A stretch of 64,000 nt of DNA from Marinagarivorans sp. (GTDB taxonomy: Bacteria; Pseudomonadota; Gammaproteobacteria; Pseudomonadales; Cellvibrionaceae), in NCBI GenBank assembly GCA_028281865.1, contig JANQJB010000028.1, forward strand, positions 1 to 64,000. Direction: 5' to 3'. Made by a program: the position numbers and the translations under genes. Shown here one piece after another: positions 51,214 to 60,789 of the stretch (position 1 is its first letter; the number at the start of each line of letters is the position of its first letter). A model generated the notes under the pieces. That model searched no databases. It worked only from the letters and a program-made list of their open reading frames with translations, and was not told the DNA's origin.

Positions 51214-51974
51214 TGAAAGTTTTTGATGCCAAAATATACCAAAAAGTACCCGATGGTATTTTGTTCGATACCGATAATACTTTGTATGATTATGCGCATG
51301 CCCATACGGCGGCAATGGATGCGATCAAAACTAAAATTACGACTTCTTTGTCTATTAGTGGAGAGCAATTCGATAAGGTATTTAAAGAAGCGCGCAAAGA
51401 AGTAAAAGCTCATTTAGGCAATACGGCATCATCGCACAGCCGCTTGTTGTACTTCCAAAAATTTCTCGAAAATTTGGGTTTGGGTTCACAGGTATTACTT
51501 GCTCTTGATTACGAGCAGACTTATTGGCGAACATTTTTAAGTAACGCTGTGTTGTTTCCGGATGTTCGAGAATTGTTAGATGAGATTCGATTGTTGGGCA
51601 TACCGAGCGTAATTGTGACCGATTTAACAGCTCAAATTCAATTTCGTAAAATAGTCTATTTTGGTTTGGATCACTTTTTTGATTATATTGTGACGAGTGA
51701 AGAGGCTGGCTACGATAAACCACACGAGTCGCCGTTTTTAATTGCACTAAGAAAAATCAAGCCAGAAGGGAATTGTTATTGGATGATTGGTGACAACCCA
51801 GTAAATGATATTCAAGGGGCAAAGGAAAAAATCGGCGCTATTACCCTGCAAAAGGTTCATGAAGGTGTAAAAATAGGCGAGGGTGCCACAGCACCGGATT
51901 GTCTGTTTTATGAATTCAGTGAATTACGTAATTTATTGAAAAAAATAGTAAAAGATACGCGAGTAATAACATGA
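51213..51974 (+). CDS. HAD-superfamily phosphatase
   Basis: 253 residues. HAD motif I is GILFDTDNTLYDYAH, motif II is SVIVTDLTAQIQ, motif III Lys is in AGYDKPHESPF and motif IV is CYWMIGDNPVNDIQGAK. A helical cap (residues 30-115) places it in subfamily I. It has no signal peptide, so it works in the cytoplasm. It overlaps the kinase-fusion gene and the aldolase gene by one and four bases. A kinase, an aldolase and a phosphatase in one coupled unit would fit synthesis of a sugar-like building block by aldol addition and dephosphorylation; that order is speculative. Confidence 0.88.
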   Translation: MKVFDAKIYQKVPDGILFDTDNTLYDYAHAHTAAMDAIKTKITTSLSISGEQFDKVFKEARKEVKAHLGNTASSHSRLLYFQKFLENLGLGSQVLLALDYEQTYWRTFLSNAVLFPDVRELLDEIRLLGIPSVIVTDLTAQIQFRKIVYFGLDHFFDYIVTSEEAGYDKPHESPFLIALRKIKPEGNCYWMIGDNPVNDIQGAKEKIGAITLQKVHEGVKIGEGATAPDCLFYEFSELRNLLKKIVKDTRVIT

Positions 51975-52975
51975 GGCAGTTAGTCACGCAATATAGCGCT
52001 GATGTCGGTAAAGACTTTGATTATGTGCAAGGCGCAGGTGGAAATATTTCTTGGAAAGAAGACAATACACTTTGGGTCAAAGCATCGGGCACCTGGCTGG
52101 CAGATGCAGCGGATCAGGATATTTTTGTTCCCGTTGATCTGGCGTTTATTAACGAGTGTATTGAAAAAAAACAATTCGATGAAAAATTTGTATCAAAAGA
52201 TCCTACGTCGGGTTTAAAACCTTCTATCGAAACAATTTTACATGCGGTAATGCCACATAGAGTGGTTTCTCATACACATTTAATTGATGCTATTTATTAC
52301 CTTGTGCAGCCGAATTACCGTGAATTACTAACGGATCTTTTGGGAGATGAAATACGTTGGGGTGTTGTTAAGTATGCAATGCCAGGCCCCAAACTCGGTA
52401 AGGAAGCGGCGGAGTTGTTAGAAGCTGGTAATTATGACGTTGTATTTTTAGCGAACCATGGAGTTATTGTAGGAGGCGATACGGTTGAGGAAGTTGAAGC
52501 TATATATGAAAATGTAAGGCAAAGTCTAAAAGCAAATTTGCCAAAAATGGAGTTTGCAACTTTAAATCATGCGACAACAAATAAAAGTATCAATGACTAT
52601 CAGGTAAATCCGGATGAGGAATACCAAGGTTTAGCGCTTGACAAAGCGGTAGTCAAGCGTTTGCGTGATCGTTGGGCCGTCTATCCCGATCACGTTGTGT
52701 TTTTAGGTGCTGTCCCACCAATTTTCGAATCCGAGTCGGAACTGCAACACGCGCTAGCAAGTGATGATGTTAATTCGGACTATGCAATAGTTCCTGGCCA
52801 GGGAGTCTTTGTAAAAGCATCAATTAGCATGAGCAAGATTGCCATGCTTAATTTTTATTACCGTGTACTTAAATATACGGAAGATTTACCGAACGTGGCT
52901 GTTTTAAATGAAGCGGAAATATGTGAGTTGCTCAATTGGGATTCCGAGAAATACCGACAGCAGATAGAAAAATAA
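51971..52975 (+). CDS. Class II aldolase/adducin-family protein
   Basis: 334 residues. The N-terminal 215 residues are the aldolase II fold: VQGAGGNISWKEDNTLWVKA (phosphate binding), SIETILHAVMPHRVVSHTHL with zinc-binding His residues, and VVFLANHGVIVGGDTVEEVE with a further His. The C-terminal 115 residues (LRDRWAVYPDHVVFLGAVPP onward) form a second domain absent from short aldolases of this family. Class II aldolases cleave or form ketose-1-phosphates such as fuculose- or rhamnulose-1-phosphate. Here, with a HAD phosphatase, a kinase and a nucleotidyltransferase, it probably makes the building block that is activated by the first gene. The reaction is unproven. Confidence 0.85.
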   Translation: MRQLVTQYSADVGKDFDYVQGAGGNISWKEDNTLWVKASGTWLADAADQDIFVPVDLAFINECIEKKQFDEKFVSKDPTSGLKPSIETILHAVMPHRVVSHTHLIDAIYYLVQPNYRELLTDLLGDEIRWGVVKYAMPGPKLGKEAAELLEAGNYDVVFLANHGVIVGGDTVEEVEAIYENVRQSLKANLPKMEFATLNHATTNKSINDYQVNPDEEYQGLALDKAVVKRLRDRWAVYPDHVVFLGAVPPIFESESELQHALASDDVNSDYAIVPGQGVFVKASISMSKIAMLNFYYRVLKYTEDLPNVAVLNEAEICELLNWDSEKYRQQIEK

Positions 52976-53001
52976 TACCCAATTAAAGATCAACAATAAA
53001 T

Positions 53002-55158
53002 ATGAACGATACTACAGACCGTAATGACGAAAGTGTTGCTGCTCAATCGAATGAGCCAAGCGAGAGTGCCGAAGTCGATTCGCAAGGCACTGAAGGTGTT
53101 GTACAAGATCAATACGTAGGTAATCCTGATGTAAGCAGTGCAGATAGCGCATCAGATTCAATAATACCGTTGGCGTCGGAAGCACCGCATAAAGCCGATA
53201 ACAATCAGATATCTAAATCTTTGGCGCTGTCTGGTTTCAAGAGTATTGTTTTAAATCTATTACGCGTACCCTACGTTCCACTCGTAATTTTGCTAGTTTG
53301 TTATGCAGTACTCAATGGTTGGATGACTTTTTCGGCTGAGTATAAAAATTATTTATTTAGCGATATGTTTGGCTATCTAAATCGACCCATACGAATATTT
53401 GTGGGTGATGAAAAGGCTTATGGCTCCTGGGTTGGCTTCGCCCCGTTTTATTCGCGTATTCTTGCAACCCCTTACGCTTGGATGGTTCTTCTTGGAATTG
53501 AAAAATATTTCGTCGAATTTATTCTGGTATTGAATATCCTGATGTCAGTGATATCGGGTTTTGCATTATACTCAATAGCAAAAATTGCGACCGGCAAGAG
53601 AGTTGTTGGTCTCTGTTTGGCTGGAGCTTACCTTTTTTCTTACCCTCATCTCTATTTTAATGCTTTCGTATTGACTGAACCGTTTACCGTACCGTTAATC
53701 ATTACCTGTGTTTGGTTAATGATGATTTGGCGATGTAGCTATAAAATTATTATTTGTGGCTTTTTGTTGGCTGTTGCAGTGGGAATTCGTCCCTCAAATG
53801 GTTTTCTGGGTTTGCCTTTTGCGCTGTATATCTTTCTCGCAGGAGTGGAATTTAAAAAACGTAGTATAAAAGAATGGTGGCAAATAGCGTTTCCCAGGGG
53901 GCTGCGTGCCGCTGCATTTAGCATTGCTTTTTTTACCACTATCTTTGTCATCGTCGCTGAAAATTCTCGGGTCTCAGATGGCAGAATGAAGGGTTTGACC
54001 TCTCATTCAGGGTATAACTATTTGTTAGGGCAAGCACAAGTACATCGGATTTTTAGTTCCTGGGATGGCATCACCTATGTTTTTGTTCCTGCGTCAGTTG
54101 CGCATCACCCAGAATTGGGTACATTGCGCACCAGTGTCCCAATTTACGACTCAAAAAGATTTTTTGAAGAAGGGAATAAAATATTAGACGCTTACCCTCA
54201 GCTTTGGCTAGAGCATGCTAAAAAATATAAATATTTGTTTTTTGATAACCTGTTTCCCGCAGTGCCCGCGCATCCAGGTTTTTTCCCGTTCATGAATGCA
54301 TTTCGATTTATCGTGTTTTATATGTTTTTCTTTTGTGGTTTAACTTATATCACCTTAAAAGAAAAAGATACGCCCAGGTCAGTTATATATTTTAGTTATG
54401 CAGCGTTTTTCTTGCCCGCGGCGTCGTTATATATGTTTACTGTTACGCACAAGTATTTCTTTAACTTCTCATATACGGTTTTTATTCTTTTTGTTTTCGG
54501 CATCTACAGTGCAATTATTCATTTTAAAAAATATAGGAAGTTTATTTATGGCTATATAGCCTTTGTCGTTCTGTCTTCGGCGGCTTATGCTGGATATCGC
54601 CTTAATAGCATTATCAATATCGATCAAAACCTGATGGTAACAATTAGTCAAAATAGCAAGCCCATTAGAAGTCTTGACGATAATCGTAATATTAGCCATA
54701 GTAAAACTTTTCATATTGATCAACTGGAGTTTTTTGAGCGTCATAGGATGGAGCATCCGACTTTAGGTAAATTGGGTTTTAAAACCCATTTCTTTATGGA
54801 TGTTGAAACGGAGATGGAAGTTCTTAAACAAGGGGCTTACCGATTTACGTTTTTTGTTGATGATGGCTACGAAGTGACGATTAACGGAGATCGATTAATG
54901 GGAGTTCGAGGTCCCGTTCGAATGGCGGATGGCCAGAGATTCCGCAGTATAGTGCTTGACCCCGGTGTCCATAAAATTAAAATTCGTATGTATCAGGGTA
55001 GGGACTTACATGGGTTGGCAGGGTATTACAGGAGGGAGGATACATTTCCCCTTGTCCCCGGTTTAATTGCGCAACCAAAAATGGGCAGAGGACTGGCCAT
55101 TGGTTTGGACGATAAGTATACCCGCTTTAGCTCCCCAGGTGTTTCCCAAAATAATTAA
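53002..55158 (+). CDS. GT-C-type membrane glycosyltransferase-like protein with PA14-like C-terminus
   Basis: 718 residues. An unusual acidic, Ser/Glu-rich cytoplasmic tail of about 75 residues precedes the first membrane helix (VPLVILLVCYAVLNGWMTF). About eleven helices follow, with the first periplasmic loop bearing the acidic motif LFSDMFGYLNRP and a later VLTEPFTVP, as in GT39/GT83-type lipid-linked glycosyltransferases. Residues 575-700 (GAYRFTFFVDDGYEVTINGD, DPGVHKIKIRMYQGRDLHG) resemble the PA14 sugar-binding fold. It would use a lipid-linked donor in the periplasm and recognise its acceptor with the PA14 part. It is 26 bp behind the aldolase gene. Confidence 0.8.
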   Translation: MNDTTDRNDESVAAQSNEPSESAEVDSQGTEGVVQDQYVGNPDVSSADSASDSIIPLASEAPHKADNNQISKSLALSGFKSIVLNLLRVPYVPLVILLVCYAVLNGWMTFSAEYKNYLFSDMFGYLNRPIRIFVGDEKAYGSWVGFAPFYSRILATPYAWMVLLGIEKYFVEFILVLNILMSVISGFALYSIAKIATGKRVVGLCLAGAYLFSYPHLYFNAFVLTEPFTVPLIITCVWLMMIWRCSYKIIICGFLLAVAVGIRPSNGFLGLPFALYIFLAGVEFKKRSIKEWWQIAFPRGLRAAAFSIAFFTTIFVIVAENSRVSDGRMKGLTSHSGYNYLLGQAQVHRIFSSWDGITYVFVPASVAHHPELGTLRTSVPIYDSKRFFEEGNKILDAYPQLWLEHAKKYKYLFFDNLFPAVPAHPGFFPFMNAFRFIVFYMFFFCGLTYITLKEKDTPRSVIYFSYAAFFLPAASLYMFTVTHKYFFNFSYTVFILFVFGIYSAIIHFKKYRKFIYGYIAFVVLSSAAYAGYRLNSIINIDQNLMVTISQNSKPIRSLDDNRNISHSKTFHIDQLEFFERHRMEHPTLGKLGFKTHFFMDVETEMEVLKQGAYRFTFFVDDGYEVTINGDRLMGVRGPVRMADGQRFRSIVLDPGVHKIKIRMYQGRDLHGLAGYYRREDTFPLVPGLIAQPKMGRGLAIGLDDKYTRFSSPGVSQNN

Positions 55159-55180
55159 TTTTTCTAAATGGAGTAGTCGC

Positions 55181-55558
55181 ATGAAAGATGACTTGAAAAT
55201 TGTAGATCGCCGTACTTTGATTGCATTTGCTTGCGGTGCACTTTCTGCCAGTGGTGTATTTATTTTTATTCCTGACGGTAGTAAGCCTATTAGTCAACAG
55301 GAGCTCATTGCCGTTATCAAACAGCTTAATCCGCCCAAGAGTCTTGTTGCTCATATTAAACAGACTTGGCTAGGTAAAAGTAATCTACTTGATGAGCTTT
55401 ACGAAAACATTCAAAAAAAGCTTAAAGATATTCCCTCCACCAGGGTTGCAATTGAAGCCCAGATTACGGAAGACTATGAAGCAAATAAAGTAATGGTGGT
55501 TGATGGTTGGATAATGTCTCGTACAGAAGTAGCTCTATGTTTGATGGCGAATGGTTAA
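55181..55558 (+). CDS. Tat-type small subunit associated with a GMC oxidoreductase
   Basis: 125 residues from the ATG at 55181 with GGAG ahead. The N-terminus has a twin-arginine motif and hydrophobic stretch (VDRRTLIAFACGALSASGVF). The C-terminus VVDGWIMSRTEVALCLMANG resembles, from memory, short Tat-signal proteins that precede GMC oxidoreductase genes. These probably act like the gamma subunit of gluconate/sorbitol dehydrogenases, carrying the flavoprotein across the membrane by hitchhiking. The next gene, 6 bp later, encodes a GMC oxidoreductase without its own signal, which supports this. Confidence 0.72.
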   Translation: MKDDLKIVDRRTLIAFACGALSASGVFIFIPDGSKPISQQELIAVIKQLNPPKSLVAHIKQTWLGKSNLLDELYENIQKKLKDIPSTRVAIEAQITEDYEANKVMVVDGWIMSRTEVALCLMANG

Positions 55559-55564
55559 TCGAAA

Positions 55565-57049
55565 ATGATATATCAAGGTGAAGAAATACCTGCAGGTCAA
55601 GAACTTGTCGGAGAAATATGCGTAGTTGGCGCGGGGGCTGCAGGCATTACTTGTGCGCTGGAGTTGGAGCGATATGGTAAAAAGGTTATTCTCTTGGAGG
55701 CCGGAGGCATCGAACGTTCGAAGGAATCACAGCGGCTATATGCGGGAAAATCTACGGGTATGCCGTATAGCATAAGTCATACTCGATTGAGGGTATTTGG
55801 AGGAACGACGGAACATTGGTCTGGGTTTTGTGCGCCGTTAGATAGCGAGGATTTTGAAAGAAAAAACTATATAAAATATAGCGGCTGGCCAATAACAAGA
55901 GAGGAGCTCAACCCATATTACAAAAAAGCTGCAAAAATTCTAAAACTTGGGCAGTATAACGATAATCCAGACCATTGGATTGACGAAAAAAATGGATTTA
56001 TGCGCTATCCATATGGTGAAGATTTAACTGAAAAAATATGGCATTTTAGCCCTCCTGTCCGTTTTGGCCGAGATTATAAAAAGCATTTTGAAAAGTCTGA
56101 GAACGTCGATGTTTTTTTAAACTCTCCTGTTGTGGATATGACGCTAGATGAAAGTACAAGTCGTGTTGGTAGAGTGACGGTCCAAAGTGCTGATAAAAGA
56201 TACTATGTTCGAGCAAAGAAAATAATATTGGCATGTGGGGGCCTAGAAGTTCCTAGACTGTTACTAAATTTTAATAAACAGATAGCCAAAGGTTTGGGTA
56301 ACGAAAGCGATAACGTGGGAAGGTTTTTCCAAGAGCATCCGGAATTTCATCGAGCTGGAACTCTTCTAATTACCGGACCGACGGCTCACTCTAAATTATA
56401 TCGTGGACATACGAGAAAATTAAAAACGCGAATTGCGGGATTTACTCAGATTTCTAACGAGATTAGAGTGCAGAAGAAACTTCTTAGCATGGCATTTTAT
56501 CAGCTTGGGGCGGATCAGTTGGATGATCTTGGAAAAGAAATTCAGTATTATTCAAATAATCTGTATGGACATCAAAAATATAAAGATAACATAAGAGTTT
56601 TTCGCTTTATTGCTGAACAAGAGCCAAATCGAGATTGTCGAGTTCAGCTCGATTCCAAAAAAGATGCTTTGGGTTTGTTTCAGCCAAAACTCAATTTAGG
56701 TCTCACAGATTTTGATATTAGGAGTATGAGAGACTCGGTTTCTACTTTTGCCAATATTATTTCTAAACATAATATCGGCAAAGTAAAACTACTCTATCCT
56801 GAAATGCTTGAATCTACTAGGGAAGTAGTCAAAAAGTATATGGGATGGGGTAACCATCATATGGGGGCTACACGTATGTCTAAAAACCCTAGCGAAGGAG
56901 TCGTAGATACAAATTGCAAGGTGCACACAGTTGATAATTTGTATATTGGTTCGCCCTCTGTCTTTGTAACATCAGGTTGTTCGAACCCAACTTTTACGAT
57001 AGTCGCATTGGCGGTAAGATTGGCAGAACACGTGAATAACACGCTTTAA
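55565..57049 (+). CDS. GMC-family FAD oxidoreductase
   Basis: 494 residues. The FAD-binding Rossmann motif is EICVVGAGAAGITCALELER with the ribose-binding Glu in VILLEAGG. RLRVFGGTTEHWSGFCAPLD positions the isoalloxazine ring. The C-terminal GMC block has WGNHHMGATRMS, with the active-site His, and LYIGSPSVFVTSGCSNPTFT. GMC enzymes oxidise alcohol groups of sugars, polyols or choline. There is no signal peptide; export with the Tat small subunit in front is likely. In this cluster it may oxidise a hydroxyl group of the glycan substituent in the periplasm. The electron acceptor is unknown. Confidence 0.88.
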   Translation: MIYQGEEIPAGQELVGEICVVGAGAAGITCALELERYGKKVILLEAGGIERSKESQRLYAGKSTGMPYSISHTRLRVFGGTTEHWSGFCAPLDSEDFERKNYIKYSGWPITREELNPYYKKAAKILKLGQYNDNPDHWIDEKNGFMRYPYGEDLTEKIWHFSPPVRFGRDYKKHFEKSENVDVFLNSPVVDMTLDESTSRVGRVTVQSADKRYYVRAKKIILACGGLEVPRLLLNFNKQIAKGLGNESDNVGRFFQEHPEFHRAGTLLITGPTAHSKLYRGHTRKLKTRIAGFTQISNEIRVQKKLLSMAFYQLGADQLDDLGKEIQYYSNNLYGHQKYKDNIRVFRFIAEQEPNRDCRVQLDSKKDALGLFQPKLNLGLTDFDIRSMRDSVSTFANIISKHNIGKVKLLYPEMLESTREVVKKYMGWGNHHMGATRMSKNPSEGVVDTNCKVHTVDNLYIGSPSVFVTSGCSNPTFTIVALAVRLAEHVNNTL

Positions 57050-57275
57050 CACATTTTTTCTAAGTAACTATTTGCGTTGCTATTCTGGCGCTGGTTTACA
57101 GCTTTTTGTATCGCGGTAAGTCCGCGGCCCTATCTAAAATAGAAGTGCATGAATTATCTAGCTTAGATATTTAGTAAAGTTTATGCACTCTATAATGCAT
57201 TTATAGTTAAAACGTGCTCTTGTAAGTAATACAGCATTAACTGAGAAGTAAATTTGATAATGAGGGCTCGGTTCA

Positions 57276-58919
57276 GTGTATAGCTATTTTTATAACCAGA
57301 CTCCCAGGTTTAAAAAAAATATCTTTAAATTGCTTGTTTGTAGTTCGATATTGGTTGTTATAGCGGTAGGCTTTTTTCTTAGGTTTGATGGAATTGCATC
57401 GCATGTCACTTATATTGATGAGCTGATGATATTGACGGAAGGTGATTGGAATTCTCGTGGGAAAGAGGATTCTTACTCCTCAAGCTCGGCTCTTGAATTT
57501 GCCAAAAAAGTAGCCGAAAAAAGAGGTGTGACCTATGCTCCTTTGCAGTTTGTTTTTACTTACGCACTAGTTAAGAATTTAAAGCCCTTGTCTATGGAAG
57601 GTGTGGCTGCTGCTCGAATACCTAGTGCAGTGTTTGGTTGCTTATCTATTTTGATTTTCTTAGTAATAATGCTAAGGGTAAATGAGTTTAAAGCATCGTT
57701 TGCTTATGTGTTTCCCCTCGCCTTGCTCGCTGTTTCTCAATTGGCGATTATTAATTCTCAACAAGCTCATACATATTCTATTGGTCTTTTCGCCTTTTTT
57801 TTGCTGATAGCAGTATTGACCTATTTCGTGTATCTACAGAATTTATGGTTGGTATTGCTGCTGACCTTTTTTCTCGCTCTTATACCAACGTCTAATTATT
57901 TGGTTATTCCGATATTGCTTTCGTCAATATTTATTAGTGTTATCTGTATCTTCGTAAGGTCCAATCGCGATAACCAATGGAAAACAACATCTTACAAACT
58001 AGTTTTCATGTCTTTGCCAATCATGATCAGTGTTTTAGTCGCTTTATGGGTTTTGGTTAATAAGTCCGGTGCATCTATTCCTTGGTGGGTAAGAAGAAAT
58101 TATGCATTGAAAGAAAATACAGATTATTCAATATTTGAGTTGGTCAGCGTAATTATAAGAAATTTGAGTCATATAGGGGAGGTTGTTTTTATAAATAGTG
58201 AAGTCATTATTTTAAATAGTATTCCAGCCGTGGCTTCTGCTATTTTTATTGTATTAGGTGTTGCGTTGTTTTTGATAAAGCGTAAAAAACTCAATTGTAC
58301 TTTGCTTCCTTTGCTGCTGGTTGTGTCTAGCTTTGTGGTGTTGATTGCATTATTTTTGAATAAATCTATTGCTCTTGCTCCAAGCAGACACGCGTTAGTT
58401 TTTATTCCGATATTGCTCATAGTCATTTTTTACAGTCTTCTATATGCCGAGAGAATTTTTTCCGATAGTAAGTTATTGCTTTCGACATTTAATACAGTGA
58501 TTGTTGTACTTTCTTTTGGCTTGGTTATTTCTGGTGTCACAAATCATTTAAATACAGCATACAAAAAAGAAGAGGCAATTTCAGCTGAAAGAGTAATGAT
58601 ATTTAGTAAGCAATTGAACATTAAAACTGTTTTAACAGACTGGAATAGCTATAATAAATTATATCTTCAGTTTGAAAAGTACATAAAATCGGGTGATATT
58701 ATATTAAAAGCCACTGGAGACGAGAAGAAATTTCCAGAGCCGCCTTTCCTTCTCGTTGGTTCGGCTGTAGAGCAAAAGGGTGTATATTGGTCGCATAGAT
58801 ATCGTCGACATCGTTCGAAGATATTATATGAAGAGAGATATGATTATGATATGGAGCCTAGTACGAGGATACGCTATTGGCCTAATCAAATGGTTATATA
58901 TCTAGTAGAGAAAAAATAA
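57276..58919 (+). CDS. GT39-like integral membrane glycosyltransferase
   Basis: 547 residues from a GTG start. About eleven membrane helices. The first periplasmic loop holds HVTYIDELMILTEGDWNSRG, with an Asp-Glu pair where GT-C enzymes have their catalytic acidic residue, and YAPLQFVFTYALVKNLKP. The C-terminal 100 residues are soluble and end RYWPNQMVIYLVEKK. It has a convergent paralogue at 59065-60789 with the same motifs. It lies 226 bp behind the GMC gene and may have its own promoter. Confidence 0.82.
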   Translation: MYSYFYNQTPRFKKNIFKLLVCSSILVVIAVGFFLRFDGIASHVTYIDELMILTEGDWNSRGKEDSYSSSSALEFAKKVAEKRGVTYAPLQFVFTYALVKNLKPLSMEGVAAARIPSAVFGCLSILIFLVIMLRVNEFKASFAYVFPLALLAVSQLAIINSQQAHTYSIGLFAFFLLIAVLTYFVYLQNLWLVLLLTFFLALIPTSNYLVIPILLSSIFISVICIFVRSNRDNQWKTTSYKLVFMSLPIMISVLVALWVLVNKSGASIPWWVRRNYALKENTDYSIFELVSVIIRNLSHIGEVVFINSEVIILNSIPAVASAIFIVLGVALFLIKRKKLNCTLLPLLLVVSSFVVLIALFLNKSIALAPSRHALVFIPILLIVIFYSLLYAERIFSDSKLLLSTFNTVIVVLSFGLVISGVTNHLNTAYKKEEAISAERVMIFSKQLNIKTVLTDWNSYNKLYLQFEKYIKSGDIILKATGDEKKFPEPPFLLVGSAVEQKGVYWSHRYRRHRSKILYEERYDYDMEPSTRIRYWPNQMVIYLVEKK

Positions 58920-59064
58920 ATGCTTGAGACTCGAAATTAATTTATCGCATCTTTATTTTCATGGTGGCTTGATCGCCTTTCAATTTTGGACTCGTATATT
59001 CTTTTAATTCAGATTGATAAAGTATTGGTTAAATCAATCGGAAGTCTTTTGTTAATAGACAGGC

Positions 59065-60789
59065 TTAGATTTGCTTTTGTGTGGGCTCAAATAGGTAGGC
59101 CTTCATTTGGTTTGGCCAATACGAAATTTTATCAGAAGGCTCAAAATCATATTCCTTTCTAGATTCATAAATCAAATTTGATCGATATCTTTTATATCGT
59201 TGTCCGTTATATAAATATCTGAATTTCAATGTGTCTTGCCCCACCACTAAGAACTTCTTCTTGGGAAGCTTTGATTCATCCCCTTCCAAAATTACCAGCT
59301 CTATTTTGTCCGAAAGAATATAAGGTTCTAAGAAAATATAAAATTTATCGTAACTATAATAATCGGTTGCGATTGTTTTTACATCATTTTCTTCCGCTAG
59401 CGTGACTATTTTCTTTGCGTTGAAAGATTCTTGCTTGTTATATGAGAATGTTTTGTATTGCAAGGCGGAAAAAATTAAAACAAAAATTGCTACCGTCGTA
59501 TTAAATACGTTCATATGCCACTTGCCGATGTGATATCGGTCGAGTACGGTGTAAAAAAAAGATATTGAATAAAATAAGAGTATTACGCTCGCTGCTCCGA
59601 AAATAAGCATATGGCGACTAGGGGAAATTGCCATTTTTTTAAAGAAAAATAGAGAAATGAAAATCAAAAAAGTAAACAACGTGCATAATAACGGGAATAG
59701 GGACTGATTTTTAAAAATTCTAATATTAGATTTTACGAGATGCGCAAAAGAGACAAATCCTATGATGCTAAGCATGAAAAATACGGAAAGAATTAGAGTA
59801 TTTGCTGATTTCATTCCTCCAATTTTAAACATGGACTCAAGCGTATAATAAATGTTTGTTATGAGTTCGTGTGTTAGTGCAGCAGTTGAAGAATAAAATT
59901 CTTTCATTTTGAATGATTGTACCCACCATGGAATTGACATTGATGCTTTGTGCTCTAGCGTCCAAACAGCGAATGCTATTGAAAGGCCAAATGCTGGGAT
60001 CAAAAACAATATTTTAAAGATTGATAGTTTATAGTAAGTGATTGATTTTTTCTCAGGAAAGGCGATATAAAACCAAGCGATTGCTACGAAAGACACAACG
60101 ATTGGGATTAATAAATAATTGGAAAACGGGAGTAGCATAAAGATTATGCTTAATGCCCCGCACAAAAGAATATTTTTGCTTTTTATTATAATCAATAAAG
60201 AATAAATAAGAAAAATAAATGCAAAAACCCCTAACATGTATGGGTGGGCCTGCTGAGAGTTTATAATATAGATTTGCGCTGATGAATATAGTGATAATGG
60301 GAGTAGAATAGCGGAAGTGATTTTTCTGTTATTGATTTCATACAGTAATAGAAACATGAATATCAGCGATAATATTCCTGCGATGACACTGGGGATCCTG
60401 GCTTGTTCTAGGGCTATTTTCGAGAGTGGGCGAGCTCCTTTTACAAATTGATAAGTGGCCAGAAATTGCAACGGAGCATAGCTTACGCCACGGGCATCAA
60501 ATAATTTTTTTGTGAATTCATATGAAGAATTGCTGTGGTAAGAATATTCTTTGCCGTTAGAGTTCCATTGCCCCTCGCTCAAAATCATTAATTCGTCTAT
60601 GTAGGTCACATGATTTTTATAGCCATCAACTCGAAAGAAAATTCCACTGACGAGAATGATAATAATGATCAGGACGTATATTTTATCCCAATTAAGAGGT
60701 TTTATTTTTTGATGGTTTAGAACTGTATAAGACTTATTATAATTTTCATCACCGTTAATGCTAGAAAACCTCGCCAAAGAAGTATACAT
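59065..60789 (-). CDS. GT39-like integral membrane glycosyltransferase (paralogue)
   Basis: 574 residues. It shares with the preceding plus-strand protein HVTYIDELMILSEGQWNSNG, GVSYAPLQFLATYQFVKGAR, QARIPSVIAGILSL, NSQQAHPYMLGVFAF, SIPWWVQSFKMKEF, SPSRHMLIFGAA and an end of the form SYWPNQMKAYLFE. It has about 40 additional N-terminal residues. It is convergent with its paralogue (145 bp between stops), so the pair arose by an inverted duplication or by separate gain. Both would transfer sugars from lipid carriers on the periplasmic face; acceptor and donor are unknown. Base composition is more AT-rich than the housekeeping genes of the window. Confidence 0.82.
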   Translation of the reverse strand: MYTSLARFSSINGDENYNKSYTVLNHQKIKPLNWDKIYVLIIIIILVSGIFFRVDGYKNHVTYIDELMILSEGQWNSNGKEYSYHSNSSYEFTKKLFDARGVSYAPLQFLATYQFVKGARPLSKIALEQARIPSVIAGILSLIFMFLLLYEINNRKITSAILLPLSLYSSAQIYIINSQQAHPYMLGVFAFIFLIYSLLIIIKSKNILLCGALSIIFMLLPFSNYLLIPIVVSFVAIAWFYIAFPEKKSITYYKLSIFKILFLIPAFGLSIAFAVWTLEHKASMSIPWWVQSFKMKEFYSSTAALTHELITNIYYTLESMFKIGGMKSANTLILSVFFMLSIIGFVSFAHLVKSNIRIFKNQSLFPLLCTLFTFLIFISLFFFKKMAISPSRHMLIFGAASVILLFYSISFFYTVLDRYHIGKWHMNVFNTTVAIFVLIFSALQYKTFSYNKQESFNAKKIVTLAEENDVKTIATDYYSYDKFYIFLEPYILSDKIELVILEGDESKLPKKKFLVVGQDTLKFRYLYNGQRYKRYRSNLIYESRKEYDFEPSDKISYWPNQMKAYLFEPTQKQI

